NCBI GenBank assembly: GCA_003116995.1
Contig: BDSL01000058.1
Location: 310,001 to 374,000 of the forward strand
Length of the DNA: 64,000 nt
Source of the DNA: Yamagishiella unicocca
Lineage: Eukaryota; Chlorophyta; Chlorophyceae; Chlamydomonadales; Volvocaceae
Reading direction: 5' to 3'
Under the pieces are notes generated by a model. The model had not been told where the DNA came from and did not search any database. It saw only the letters and a program-made list of their open reading frames with translations. The translations under genes and the position numbers were made by a program. This document shows positions 24,201 to 38,400 of the stretch, one piece after another. Every line of letters starts with the position of its first letter. The first letter of the stretch is position 1.

Positions 24201-27200
24201 CCATGGCAAACCGTAGGGCACTGTCTTCCCGCCGTCCCCTCCCGAACCTGCCGACTCCCCCTCGCCCCCGATACCATGACACCGTACCCGCTGCCTCCCA
24301 GCAGGGCCACCACATCAGGGCCCCACCGCTCCTTTCCTGCCCCCCTTTCCTCGCCCCCCCTTCCCTGCCCCACCCAAGAAAACACACCCAACCCCCCCGC
24401 CCCGCCCCTGCTCTTTGGCGCGCCGCTCCGCTGGACAGTCACCTTCACCGCCCTCGGTTTGTCGGCCGTGGATTCGCGGATTCTCTTATCAACCCCCCCC
24501 CCCGCCCCCCTCCTCACCGCTCTCCTCATCGCTTCCCCCGCCCCGCGAGTAGCCCAGCCCCGCCACCGCGTCCGCCTCCATGTTACGGTACTTGGCCGGC
24601 AGCAGCAGCGCCTTGGGCTCCTCGGGGCCGAGCCGCGCCAGCTGCTTGGCCAGCACCTCGGGCCGCGCGCCGCCCTGGCCGAAGCGGGCGTCCTTCACCA
24701 CGGTGGCTTCGGAGGCGAAGAAGGGCAGGCGGCCTGGGGGCCCGGGACGCGGTGAGGTTGGTTGTGGTTGGGATGCGGCGGGGGCAGAGGTCAGGCGTCA
24801 GGGGCGGAGGGTGGGGGAAAAGGGGCGGTTGCGACGGTTGCGCGGCGGTTGTGGCGGTTGCTTGGCGGTTGCGGCGACGGTTGCGGCGGTTGCGGTGATG
24901 CGACTCACCCGTGGGGTCCAGCATGGTTGTCCCTGCCGCGGTGTGGCTGCGCATGTACTCCTCGGTGCGGGCCTGCCGGGCAGCCACCCCCATCTCCCGG
25001 TCGAACGCCACCTGCACCCGCGCAAGCAAGCCGCACGAGGAGAGGCACGCGGGAGGGTTCCCTCAGACCAGGCTCCAGGTCGAAACGAAGGCATCAGATG
25101 CGCATGCCAGGCACCCCAGCCGGCCCCGCACCCACCCTGTCCTGTTTCTCCCGCTTCCTGGCCGCCAGCGTGCGCTGGTAGGCCTCCTGCTCTCGGGCCA
25201 GCTGCGCCGCCAGCTCCAGCTGCCGGGTGGCGATGTTGCTCTGGATGTGGGTGTGATGCCGCTGGGACTGCTCGTCGGAGGGGGGGTGAGGTGAGGTGAG
25301 GCGGGGGCAGGGAGTTGGGTTGAGCACAGGGGCTCGCAGTACAGGGCTTTGCGGCTTACTAGCTTGACCTATACCCAAGCCATGCGCGGAGAGAACCAAA
25401 ACCCACGAGGGAGCCTCAGAGCGCCCCCTGGCCCCCCCCTTCCCACTCCCTTGTCCTTCCATGTAACTCCCCCGTTTATTGTGTGCTGCCAGTTGCCAGA
25501 CCAAGGAATTCCTCGTCCCTCCCCCCTCCCGCTCCAGCTGTTATACCAGATATTATACCTATGTCATGTAACCGGTCCTTACGCCACCTCCCGCTCACCT
25601 CCTCCTGGTGGTCCCGCCGCCTGAACACCTCGTACGGGTTCATGCCCGACTCCACCAGCGCCCCAAACTCCTTCTCCTGCAGCTCCCGCCGCTGCCGCTG
25701 CAGCACGGCCGCCAGCTCGGCCTGCCGCGCCACGTCAGCCTGTACGGCAGCCATGCTGGTCTTGAGGCCCAGCACCGCCTCGCGCCGCCGGGCCTGCTCC
25801 GCCGCCAGCGCCTCGCGGCCGGTGGCCAGGCCCTCCCTGAAGCGCTCCTTCTCGGAGGTCATCCGCGCCAGGACCTTCTGCCGGGCGTCCTCAGCGGCCC
25901 TGACAGCGGGGACGGCAGGGTGCGGTAAGGCCGTACAAAAAAGGTTCATAATCCTTTTCAGCAAAACAAAAAGAAAAAATAAAGCTAGGAGCAGCAGCGC
26001 GGGTTTGAAGGCGGGGGGTGGCCCAGTGGTGGGGCTCCGGCCTGCCGCGTCCCCGAGCCGCCATCAAACGTTCAAACGCGCACTAGCAGGCCGGGCCCTG
26101 CCCTGCCCTCCCCGCGCTTGTGGCCCAGACTCACTGCACGCGCCGCTTGGCCGTCTCCTCCGCCTCCTGCTGCACCGCCGCCAGCTTCGCGGCCTCCGTG
26201 GCCTGCTTGTGCTGGTAGCCCGCCACGGCCCGCTCCTCCCTCGCCCGCAAGGTCGCAGCGGTGGCTCCCGCGGAGGCAACCTGGGCGGCCTGCGTGCCCG
26301 GGGAAGGGGGGTTACAATAAAAGAACCGGTAACTCGACTGGGGAAATGTAGCGGGTGCCCGGGGAGGGGGGGGGGGTCAGCGGCGGTCCACGTGGTTGGG
26401 GCTTGTGGACGGGAAACACATACACGGGCGTTTGATTTTCCCCGTCTGGGTGCGAGATCCGCCGACACTCCCGCTCGTCGAAAGCCCCGCCTCATCCCAA
26501 ACCAGCACCCTCCCTACCTCCGCTTGGGCCAACCCCACCCCCACCCCCACGCCTACGCCGCACCCTCCCTCCCCTCCCTCCCCTCCTCCCTCACTCCCCC
26601 ATCCCCCTGTCCCGTCGCGTACGTCGCGTAGACGGTTTCTATGCCGCCCCTATCCCCCACCTGCGCCGCCTCCAGCCCCTCCCTGGCCTCCGCCAGGAAG
26701 TCCAGCTCCCTCTCCGCCGCCCGCAACGCCGCCTCCGCCGAGATGAGCTCCAGCTGCCGCGACGACTGCACCCCCCGCTGCGCCTCCAGCGCCGCCGAGC
26801 GCTGCGCCAGCCAGGTGGCCACCTGGCGCTGCCGCTCGGGCGCGGGCGGCAGGCGGCGGGACAGCTCCTCCGCCTCCTGCTGCAGGGAGCTGCGGGGCGG
26901 GCGGGCACAGGGGAGGTGTGTAAAAACCGTTTTACGCGACGGGACAGGATAGTTGGCGCATGGTCGTCGGGAGGGCAGGTGGCTGCTAGGAACCCCCTTC
27001 TGAGGAGAGGGGAGGGGAGCTGGCTGCAGTGTCCCTGTCCGTGCAGCGCCCACGCATCAACGCCGAAGCAGCTGGGCTCAGTACAGCCCCCAACCCCCAG
27101 GGGTGCGGAGTGCCTCTGGGATCGGAGGCCTCACCCTCCCTGGAGCCGGACCCGGGCTCGTATCCCCGTGATAGGAGCGCGGCGCTGCTCCGTAGCTGCC

Positions 27201-29444
27201 GGCCCCAGCAACCCCATTGCCCCTCAGCGGCAGTCGCCGCAGCCGCCACCACGGCCGAGAGGGAGCGCAGGGCGCAGGCGGAAGGGTTGAGCTGCCTCCG
27301 TGTAGCCCCCTCCTACTGCCTCCGTGTAGCCCCCTCCTACTGCCTCCCTGCAGCCCCCTCCTACTGCCTCCCTGCAGCCCCCTCCTACTGCCTCCCTGCA
27401 GCCCCCTCCTACTGCCTCCCTGCAGCCCCCTCCTACTGCCTCCCTGCAGCCCCCTCCTACTGCCTCCCTGCAGCCCCCTCCTACTGCCTCCCCGCAGCCC
27501 CCTCCTACTGCCTCCCTGTAGCCCCCTCCTACTGCCTCCCTGTAGCCCCCTCCTACTGCCTCCCTGCAGCCCCCTCCTACTGCCTCCCTGCAGCCCCCTC
27601 CTACTGCCTCCCTGCAGCCCCCTCCTACTGCCTCCCTGCAGCCCCCTCCTACTGCCTCCCCGCAGCCCCCTCCTACTGCCTCCCTGCAGCCCCCTCCTAC
27701 TGCCTCCCTGCAGCCCCCTCCTACTGCCTCCCTGCAGCCCCCTCCTACTGCCTCCCTGCAGCCCCCTCCTACTGCCTCCCTGCAGCCCCCTCCTACTGCC
27801 TCCCTGCAGCCCCCTCCTACTGCCTCCCTGCAGCCCCCTCCTACTGCCTCCCTGCAGCCCCCTCCTACTGCCTCCCGCAGCCCCCTCCTACTGCCTCCCT
27901 GCAGCCCCCTCCTACTGCCTCCCTGCAGCCCCCTCCTACTGCCTCCCTGCAGCCCCCTCCTACTGCCTCCCTGCAGCCCCCTCCTACTGCCTCCCTGCAG
28001 CCCCCTCCTACTGCCTCCCTGCAGCCCCCTCCTACTGCCCCGTCCACTCGTGCGCCCGCCCCCATCCCCCACCCCACAACAGGCCCTGGCTTCTCTTTGC
28101 ATCCCCACCAGCCGCCACCCACCAGCATCCCGGCGGTTCCGGAGCGCTAAGCCCTCGTGCCCCGTAGCATCAACCTGCCCCAGCCCCAGCCGTGACCGTC
28201 CTAGGCCCAGCTGCCCTAGCCCCAGCCGACCCATCCCCTCCCTGCTACCGGGCCTCCCGGATCCACAAGCTGCCTCCCCCTCCTCCTCCTCCTCCTCCTC
28301 CGCCTCCTCCTCCTTCTTCTCCTCCGCCGCCTCCTCCTCCTCCTCCTCCGCCTACTCCTCCTCCAAGCTTCTCCGCGTCCTGCTTCGCGCTCCTCTTCCT
28401 CCGGTGAGCTCCGCTGCCGCAGCTAGCTCCGGACGCCTTCAGCCCCGGCTACACTGCACGCCGCAGCACCACAGCCCCGGCGCGATGGCCTCCTCCCCGC
28501 GGCCCCTCCCATACTCCCTTTCCCTTCCCCTGCGGCCCCCCTCTTCCCCTCCCTTGACCACAGACCGCAACCCCAACAACCGCAACCCCACCTGATTTCC
28601 GCCTCCATGCTGCGAACGAGGTCCGTGGCTTTGTTGGCCTCCAGCAGTACCGTTTCATACCGCTGCTGGTGGGAGTTGACCGCTAGTACGACAGACTGCA
28701 ACCGGCGCTTCAGCTGCTCCGGGTCGCCGCCCATGTTGGGTCCCAGCGGCGGCGCCTCGCCCCAGGCGGCCCGGACGGGGGCCGCAGCGTCATCGCCGTT
28801 GCTGGAGCTGAGGTGGCGGGACGCCAGCAGGGGGGCCGCCCCTGGAGCCCTGGTGTGCCGCAGGGCGATTGCGGCCGCGCCCTGGCCCATTAGCTCATGG
28901 TAGCTGGGGAGGGCGCCCTGCTGCTCCTGCTGCTGCAGGAGCGCCTTCGATACGCGGTGTAGCGATGAGAGGGTTAAAGGAAAAAAGGTTGGAGGTAGGT
29001 GAGAAGGCGAGGGATTGGTTGGATGCTTGAGGGTTGGGGGATTGTATATGGCGGGGGTTGCCGGCTGGTATGCGAGGGGAGGTGGTGGAGCGCGGCGGCA
29101 ACCAGGCGTCCGTGTTTGCAGAGTTAGGTAAGCGCGTTGCGACTGTATCGGATAACGTCTTGGTGAACAAATGGGTTACTTCTGTGCACGCAGCGGCCCG
29201 TCGTCCACGCTGCCGGGCCGCATGGCACCCAATTCGTCGCGAAACAGTTGTGCCGCAAGGCTTCATACTTAATATTTGCTGAATTTAGCTGAGCTGTTGG
29301 ATATCGGTGGTTTATTTAGCCACAGACGAGAAAGAAACACTCGACAAATCGCACCTGCTGCAGCGCAGGGGGTTCATGCTCATCCTCATCATCGTCTTCC
29401 CTCCAAAGCTGCTCAAGATACAGCTCTTCTGCCTTCATTGTCAT
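15292..29444 (-). CDS. CFAP74: CFAP74/FAP74, central-pair C1d projection protein
   Basis: Coding exons on the minus strand: 29444-29355, 28932-28592, 26889-26661, 26289-26135, 25899-25599, 25267-25136, 25011-24909, 24733-24518, 24004-23802, 23241-23063, 22832-22532, 22273-21903, 21583-21439, 21012-20914, 20636-20541, 20131-19643, 19346-18810, 18587-18203, 17595-17436, 17179-16837, 16227-15292. Every phase matches, giving 1936 residues, close to the roughly 204 kDa I recall for Chlamydomonas FAP74. Residues about 90-440 form charged coiled coils and include GMNPYEVFRRRD (about 357-368). From about 600 on, several ASH/MSP-type beta domains follow (VEFKDYDMGRTS, LDFGDCVMAERTAVRLVIRNPG, LDLGDVLVGESSSRALTVTN). 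Ala/Gly/Pro-rich linkers lie at about 1180-1330 and near the C-terminus. In cilia, FAP74 works with FAP46, FAP54 and FAP221 in the C1d projection and affects motility. Another ASH-repeat ciliary protein (CFAP65, CFAP47) is the alternative. The intron 2 junction spans a minisatellite, so an exon could be missed there. Confidence 0.75.
16441..16469. repeat. GGACATG heptamer repeat in CFAP74 intron 20
   Basis: Four copies of a 7-nt unit (GGGACAT) in the intron between the last two CFAP74 exons. Confidence 0.85.
16801..16828 (-). repeat. Intron-end repeat A, donor side of CFAP74 intron 20
   Basis: In transcript sense this reads CGAGGAAGACCCGTGGATGC, 14-34 nt after the donor of exon 20. The same sequence is at 57845-57864 on the donor side of the helicase intron 15. 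Its reverse complement is at 47971-47993 on the acceptor side of the CoA-disulfide reductase intron 8. Confidence 0.7.
17618..17645 (-). repeat. Intron-end repeat B, acceptor side of CFAP74 intron 18
   Basis: In transcript sense it reads GTCGCGTAAACGGTCTTTAT, then a C-rich run and the CCCAG acceptor of exon 19. Related copies are at the intron ends listed for 21302, 24123, 26615 and 26918. Confidence 0.75.
17652..17712 (-). repeat. Intron repeat Y, acceptor-side copy
   Basis: About 55 nt nearly identical to the reverse complement of 24439-24496. The shared core on the plus strand here is GAATCCGCGAATCCACGGCC. The two copies sit in CFAP74 introns 18 and 8, in opposite orientations relative to transcription. 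Confidence 0.85.
18665..18711. repeat. (TGG)n microsatellite in CFAP74 intron 17
   Basis: A GGT/GGC trinucleotide run of about 47 nt in the intron between exons 17 and 18. Confidence 0.9.
20391..20540. repeat. About 37-nt minisatellite in CFAP74 intron 15
   Basis: About four copies sharing CTCCCTCCCTGGAGCCGGCG, running to the donor of exon 15 at 20540. The first copy is the most diverged. Confidence 0.85.
21302..21342 (-). repeat. Intron-end repeat B, donor side of CFAP74 intron 13
   Basis: In transcript sense it reads AAAAACCGTTTTACGCAACGGG, then ACAGGATAGTTGGCGCATGG. A near-identical copy in the reverse transcript orientation is at 26918-26972, on the acceptor side of intron 2. Confidence 0.8.
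21586..21792. repeat. (GGT/GAT)n microsatellite in CFAP74 intron 12
   Basis: About 200 nt of interrupted GGT and GAT trinucleotides just upstream of the exon 13 acceptor on the minus strand. It is followed by a CACA run. Confidence 0.95.
24123..24143 (-). repeat. Intron-end repeat B, acceptor side of CFAP74 intron 8
   Basis: In transcript sense it reads GTCGCGTAAACGGTTTTAAT, between the exon 8 donor and the exon 9 acceptor at 24005. Confidence 0.75.
24439..24496 (-). repeat. Intron repeat Y, donor-side copy
   Basis: Begins about 20 nt after the donor of exon 8. In transcript sense it contains GAATCCGCGAATCCACGGCC, the reverse orientation of the acceptor-side copy at 17652-17712. Confidence 0.85.
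26615..26645 (-). repeat. Intron-end repeat B, donor side of CFAP74 intron 3
   Basis: In transcript sense it reads GGCATAGAAACCGTCTACGC, within 20-50 nt of the exon 3 donor. The acceptor end of the same intron (26309-26345) carries a diverged inverted partner, GTCGAGTTACCGGTTCTTTT in transcript sense. Confidence 0.7.
26918..26972 (-). repeat. Intron-end repeat B, acceptor side of CFAP74 intron 2
   Basis: In transcript sense it contains CCATGCGCCAACTATCCTGT, then CCCGTCGCGTAAAACGG, about 30 nt before the exon 3 acceptor. Confidence 0.8.
27293..28039. repeat. 24-nt minisatellite, about 31 copies, in CFAP74 intron 2
   Basis: A highly homogeneous array of a 24-nt unit containing CTCCCTGCAGCCCCCTCCTA. 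The few variants are CTGTAG, CCGCAG and CCGTGTAG. One unit near 27870 lacks a base. Because 24 is a multiple of three, both strands stay open for hundreds of codons. The position inside a CFAP74 intron and the unnatural octapeptide products argue against coding. Confidence 0.95.
28279..28372. repeat. (CTC)n-rich microsatellite in CFAP74 intron 2
   Basis: Interrupted CTC/CTT/CGC trinucleotides over about 95 nt. Confidence 0.9.
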
Positions 29445-31830
29445 CCTTCCGCCTGATTCGCCCAGGATAGACGCTCAGCCTGTCGTCATGGTAACAATCT
29501 TCTACGATGGTTTGTTTAATTTGAAACAAAGTTGAATAATCGCAGTCAATGCGACCGAATGTGGTTTCCTCCTTAGAAGCGCCGTACGCATGTACGAACC
29601 TTCGGTCGGGTCCAAGTCTCCTATATGCTGCGAGCCTGGCTCTTAATGGCTTGTGTTACGCTTTAATATACCCGTTCATCTTGAGCCGTCAAGCTCTGTC
29701 TGGTTGAGGGCAAGCTAAGTGTACTGGCTTTCTGGCTAGGGACTTTTTAGCGAATGCGAGTCGGAATACCTGATGGGAAAAGCATACCTAAGCAGACTTG
29801 TGGTCGAGGATACAGCACCAGTGTCCAACGATAAACGACAAACGGCGATGGACTGCGGTTTTGTGCTAACTTCCAGTGTCCATGCGCATTAGGACGAATC
29901 TTGCCGATATAGCCAACCAATGCCTAACCGAGGCATGCTGGGGCCCGACTCTACCGACTACAGGAGCCCAGACGTTTCCTATATATTTTTACGAACCGTG
30001 GACCCACTGACGGAAATGTTGCAGTATATCTTCTTTTTACACGTGCTACACCAAGGTAGTTGTGGATGCATTGGGGGCTCGTAAGCGGCAACTCAACAAA
30101 AAAAACCGCTTCCGTGCTCACGTGGTCCTGTGCTTCGTAAATTTCTCCATCCGACTCCATCCGAACGCCGCCAGTTGGCCAGCACGGCATGGCCAGTCCA
30201 AAACCATAACAGACATCTTAGAAACAGAAGGCACGCAGGTGCAATATTGTTCGGACGTCAGTCCTGTAAAGCCAATAGCCATAAGCTCGAGTGCGTAGGA
30301 AATCTATGACGGAAAACACACGTCATCCCTGGTCCAGCTCCTTCCCCTCCGCATGCACAATATGAAATCATGTCTCAACTAACTGTCCTGCGCTGCTGCG
30401 TTCAACGGCCTAGCGACCCAGCTGCGGAACCTGCACACGCTCGCAAACGACTTACCGGCATGTATCGATTCATGTCCGAACCAGAAAGCCGATGCAAAGC
30501 GGTCAGAATCCCAAGAAGGCGTAGCTACCACCACACAACCAAAACGTGTCCTAGAATTTGTGACGGACTCCCAAGCATTCAACACCGTACTAGCCTAACC
30601 TGGCTCTAACCACGGCCCATCGAAAAGAGGTCGTACACCCCTCAATCAAACCCCTCAATCACAATCCAGCGCACGCACGCACCCACAGAGCAACGCCGAA
30701 GGATCACACACACGAAAAAGGTTCCCACAAGCCCAACACGCATACACGTACTGAGGGCATGGCGGAACGGCGTCACAACGATATACATGGCACAATCGCG
30801 CGATGAGATCTCTCCACACAGCACCACCCGTGACCACCAGATTTAGTTCGCGCGGTGAAGGAAGCCCCGATGCAACCGCTCACGTGGGTCCAAACGGGCC
30901 ACCAACTCCCACTTGGCACTTGGATGTGACTTGCGACACTGCGAACCAATTCGACATATGGTCAGCATCTGCGGGCGCTCACTCACGCGAGCGGAAGGAC
31001 ACACGCAGTGACGTACACACACACGCTCTAACTGACCTGTATACCTTAACCCGACCGGAGCAAATGCGATGACCGTTATTTATATTTAAAACAGACTAAC
31101 TGTCGTCCATCACCACCTAAACCTAATCCCAAGCTCAATTTTCGCTTCAGGACAGGCAGCATCATTAACTATGACGAAAGATCCTACAGCAACCAGCCGG
31201 TTCACCCAGCAAGTGCGCTAGGGTGAATGCGCTGTGGTATAAGCCCTCTGATCTGGGGCCGCATAACCCATATATGGGTTTGGCCCTCGACATGAATCCA
31301 ACCTAATGCTCAGTCCAGAGAGCCCGGCCGGCACTTCTCGTTCGGCCTGGAACTTTATAATGAAAGCACACATTCATAGAAGTCGACCCGCGCGTTGCCT
31401 ACCCTACCCTGTTGACACCAGGACACTCAGCTTCCTGCCTCAATAAACAGTAGATGGCATGGGGGAACGCCTGCTTGTGCCGCTCGCGGCTGATGTTGCG
31501 GTGGCCGCGCCTGCCAGAAGAGGACATCTCGTAATGGCGCATCGGCATCAACGCATATCCGTCCACACCTGCCACCTTCGCAATACACCGCCTGCAGCGT
31601 ACGACCTGGTTGCCTTTCCTTACTTCAGGTCGGTTTGCAAGTACTTCCGACGCTGAGGTCACCGCATAGGAGTTGCCTGGCGAGCTCCAGGGAGGCCCCG
31701 GTCAGCCAAAGGATGCAGCTAGAGCGCCGCGTCACAAACCCGCCCACCCAAGTCAAAACCGCCATCTAGAGGCGAGGCCCCCTGCATCTCGCAATGCCTG
31801 GTCCCGCCGCGTCGTCTGGCTTATTGCGGA
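29445..31830. other. AT-richer intergenic region, no supported gene
   Basis: About 2.4 kb between the CFAP74 start and the kinase stop. It includes the CFAP74 promoter and 5' UTR and the kinase 3' UTR. GC content and codon bias drop visibly. A 71-codon open stretch on the plus strand (30383-30598, ending AFNTVLA) and a 79-codon minus-strand frame (29951-30190) look slightly protein-like but have no recognised family. A perfect 16-nt palindrome, AACCCATATATGGGTT, is at 31265-31280. Confidence 0.45.
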
Positions 31831-34917
<3,087 letters not shown>

Positions 34918-35420
34918 AGGAGCCAGCGTGCCGGTCGTTGTGGTTTTGAGGCAGCTCAGGCGACGACTGTCATTGCATGCTAGCGCTAGCGCTAGCAAAT
35001 ATCAACCTAATGGTAAGCCAGCAAGATGGCAGCAGAGATAACGATTTCGCTGCAAAACAACTTTTAGAATGCCAGCTAAAGCTAACTGGCTATCCTAAAG
35101 CTTGCAAAACTTAACTTGTGCGTTCTCGTTAAAAAATGCAGGCAGTGCGGAGCCTGATGACTTACTACTACATCAACCAGTAACGAGCACAAATCTACAT
35201 AAAGGTGTAATGAGGTATTGGGATATTTAGGGCGGTGGAATCCCCGAACGCCCGTATGATGTTTTCCGTACATGGTACGGTCGGAGGTGGGCTTGTCCGC
35301 GTGCGCAAATTGTACACCAAAATCTTGAAGGCAAGGTCTTGACGAGACCTGAACTCACTGCGACGGTTGGTCGCGCAAACACTAAAACATCCCTTCAGGT
35401 TACGAGCTTGCGACAAAAAA
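34918..35420. promoter_or_regulatory. Divergent promoter region, kinase / nucleoside hydrolase
   Basis: About 500 nt between the two start codons, AT-richer than its surroundings. It contains a GCTAGC triplicate at 34979-34996. No clear TATA box or known operator was identified. Confidence 0.4.
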
Positions 35421-38400
35421 ATGGATACAGAGCTGCAGCCCAAGCTCCTAATCATTGATACCGACCCTGGCGTGGGTAGGTGCGTGCGTAGAGCCTCCAC
35501 TTTCGCTTCGCAGCGCGGCTGGCGAAGCCCTAAACTTGCTGCCCGTGTTTACTCGTCGCGACTTCCCCAAGCATGCATTGCGCGATACGTTCTGGTTTCT
35601 TGGGCATGGTATGCCATCATCGATCATCCATCGCACCAGCTCGTGCGACGTTGCCTCGCCGGCCTTCGGCCGCCCCTCGCAACTTCCACGGGCCGTCACG
35701 GGTAGGAAATTTCGCCGCATCCTCGACTCCATGTCAGCCGACCCCACCACACTACGCGCCCTGCCCCCGCCCCCGACGATCGCGACCTTTCAGACGATGC
35801 CATGGCCATCCTGATGGCGGCAAATAGCCCGGAAGTGCGCCTGCTGGGCCTTACCACCGTATACGGCAACGTGCCCACCGCGCTGGCGACGCAGAACGCG
35901 CTACGCCTGTTGGAGATGGCGGGACTGTGCGGGGTGAGCCGCAGTCGCTGTGGCATCACCCCGCCTCACCCCACCCCATTGTACCGCGCTCCACTTCACC
36001 TCAGCCCACTTCACCTCGGCACCGGGTCCGCATGCGATCGCTAGCTAGCGGAAAAGGCTAGCGGAAAAGGCTAGCGGGAAACGCTAGCGGGAAACGCTAG
36101 CGGGAAACGCTAGCGGGAAACACTAACGGGAAATGCTAGCGGGAAATGCTAGCGGGAAATGCTAGCGGGAAATGCTAGCGGGAAACGAGGCGCCGGCGCT
36201 CTGCCTGTTTCTCTTCGGACGCAGAGGCATCAACGCCGTTTCCGCAGTCAGACGGGGGCTAGTCCGGCCGCTAGCTGGCTCCGGTTTGTCAAGAGCCAAC
36301 CCGTACGCTCGCCAGTCCCCTCAATCCCGCCGGGCGCCTCCTGACCGCGCGCCTGCTGCTGCTGCTTCCTGGCCGCCGCTGCTCGTCCACCCCTGCCGTA
36401 CAGGGTGTCGTGGTGGCCCAGGGAGCGGCTCGGTCCCTCAAGGCGGGGACTGATGTGGAGCGCATTGCGGACTTTGTGCACGGGGCGGACGGCTTCGGAG
36501 ATGTGGGCCTGCCGCCGCCCCAGGCAAGCCGGGACCTGCGACGGCACTAGCAGCAGCAGTAGTGGCAGTTGCATGGGTGCGGGGGAGGGGCGAATTAGGC
36601 TGTGCAGGCAGCCGTGCGGGGTTGCTCTCTCGCCGGGACGCACGCCAGCCGCCCATGCCACAGCCAAAGGGACACCGTTCCCGCCCCAAAACCCAAAACC
36701 CCAGGACCATCTCTACAGCGCCCAGTGCTACAGCCCAGCGTGACCCCTAGAGACTTAAAATTGACAACGGTAGCTTCCACCGGGCAAACAAACACTTTTC
36801 CTGCCTCATTAACCACAGCCAGTCCGCGTCTCCCGGGTTGCCTTCCCTATAACCTCACCAGCCCAGCCCAGCTGCCCCCACCCCGCACTCCACCTCCCTC
36901 GACCCTGCTGAGTCCCCTTTCCCCCCCTCGCCGGCACCCGTTGCTGGCGATCCCCCCCCTGGAGCACAGGGCAAGTCCGCTGACTGCTCCGCGGCCGAGT
37001 ACCTCGTCCGCACCGTCAATGCACACCCCGGCCAGGTCACCATCCTGGCGCTGGCACCGCTGACCAACATCGCACAGGCTCTCATGCTGGATCCAGATCT
37101 TGGAAACAAATGGGTGCGTCTGGGGGCCCAGAGCTGGGCCACATGGGGCTTATGGGGACGAACATGGGCGCACGCACGTGTGGGTTTCGCGGCCCAAGAG
37201 TAAGTTGACACACGCATAGACGTTGACACAAGCTAAGCTCTCTTCCCATTCGACGCGTCGTGCGGCTGCAGGCGGAGCTGGTGGTGCTGGGGGGCGCCTT
37301 CTTCACATCCGGTGGGTCAGGTCCGCTGCCGATGTCCCCTGCTAGTCTCCTGCAGGCGCCGCAGTCCCGAGACCACCGCGCCCCCGTCCTAGGGTATGGG
37401 GAGTGTGGCTTTAGGGACGGTATACCCTCGCTTGATTAGAAGGGTGTTTAGGAAGGTGTCCCGGATGGACGGACGGAAGGACGGGCGGCGCTCTCAACCG
37501 CTGACGGGTTGCCTCGCCGGCTCTCGCCCCCCTTCCGGCGTTCACCTGCCCCCCTGTGACGTCCCCCACGCCCCTCCAAATGCTGTGCGCGCACCCAGGC
37601 AACGTCAACCCGGCGGCTGAGGCCAACATCTTCGGCGACCCGGACGCCGCCGACCTGGTGCTGGGCTCTGGCCCGCGGCTGAGGGTGCTGGGGCTGGACG
37701 TGACGCAGCGCTGCCGGCTGACGGGGGAGCAGCTGCAGGCGGGTGGCGGCGCACGGTGGCGGGGCACACGCATCATCGGCCGGGTGCCGGCAGCCTTGTG
37801 TATTGAACCATATTTGTCGTATGACGGTTTACGGCTACCAGTGCTTGGGGCAGAGGGGCTGCTGCCTGGGGCGCAGGGCATCTGCCGTTGCGCCTCACTC
37901 GGTCCGTTCCGTCTCACCTACCCCCGCCCCACCCGCTTACCCACGCACCCTCTCATGCCGCAGACAACCCTCCACCCGCACACCAACCACCCGCATACCA
38001 ACCACCCGCACATCAACCACCCGCACACCAACCACCCGCACCCGCCCGCTCTGTGTTACACTTGCCGCAGGCCATCAGCGGCCTCGGCAAGTACGGCACC
38101 TTCGTCTCCAGCATCTCGCAATTTTACCTCAACTTCCACCGGGTGCGTATCCGTTGGGGGTTGACCGTTAGCTGCTCGTGGGTTGGTTGAGGAATTGACG
38201 AATCTCCTTTCCGCCCTCTTGACCCCCCATGGACGAGTCTATACTTGCTTTACCCCGTCGCCGCTGACCCGTCTGTTTATTTCCGTACATCTGCCCTGCG
38301 TATCGTACTGCCGTACGCCTGCTCAGGAGTGGTACGAGATGGACGCCATCCACCTGCACGACCCTACCGCCATGGCGGCGGTGCTGCGGCCGGAGCTGTT

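Noticed and set aside
27029..28234. Long open frames on both strands (over 300 codons) across the 24-nt repeat, reading as octapeptide repeats
   Set aside because: They arise because the repeat length is a multiple of three. They lie in a CFAP74 intron, and the flanks have no protein-like sequence.
31399..31662. 87-codon minus-strand frame downstream of the kinase
   Set aside because: It has no recognised family and no splice link, and it lies where the kinase 3' UTR is expected.
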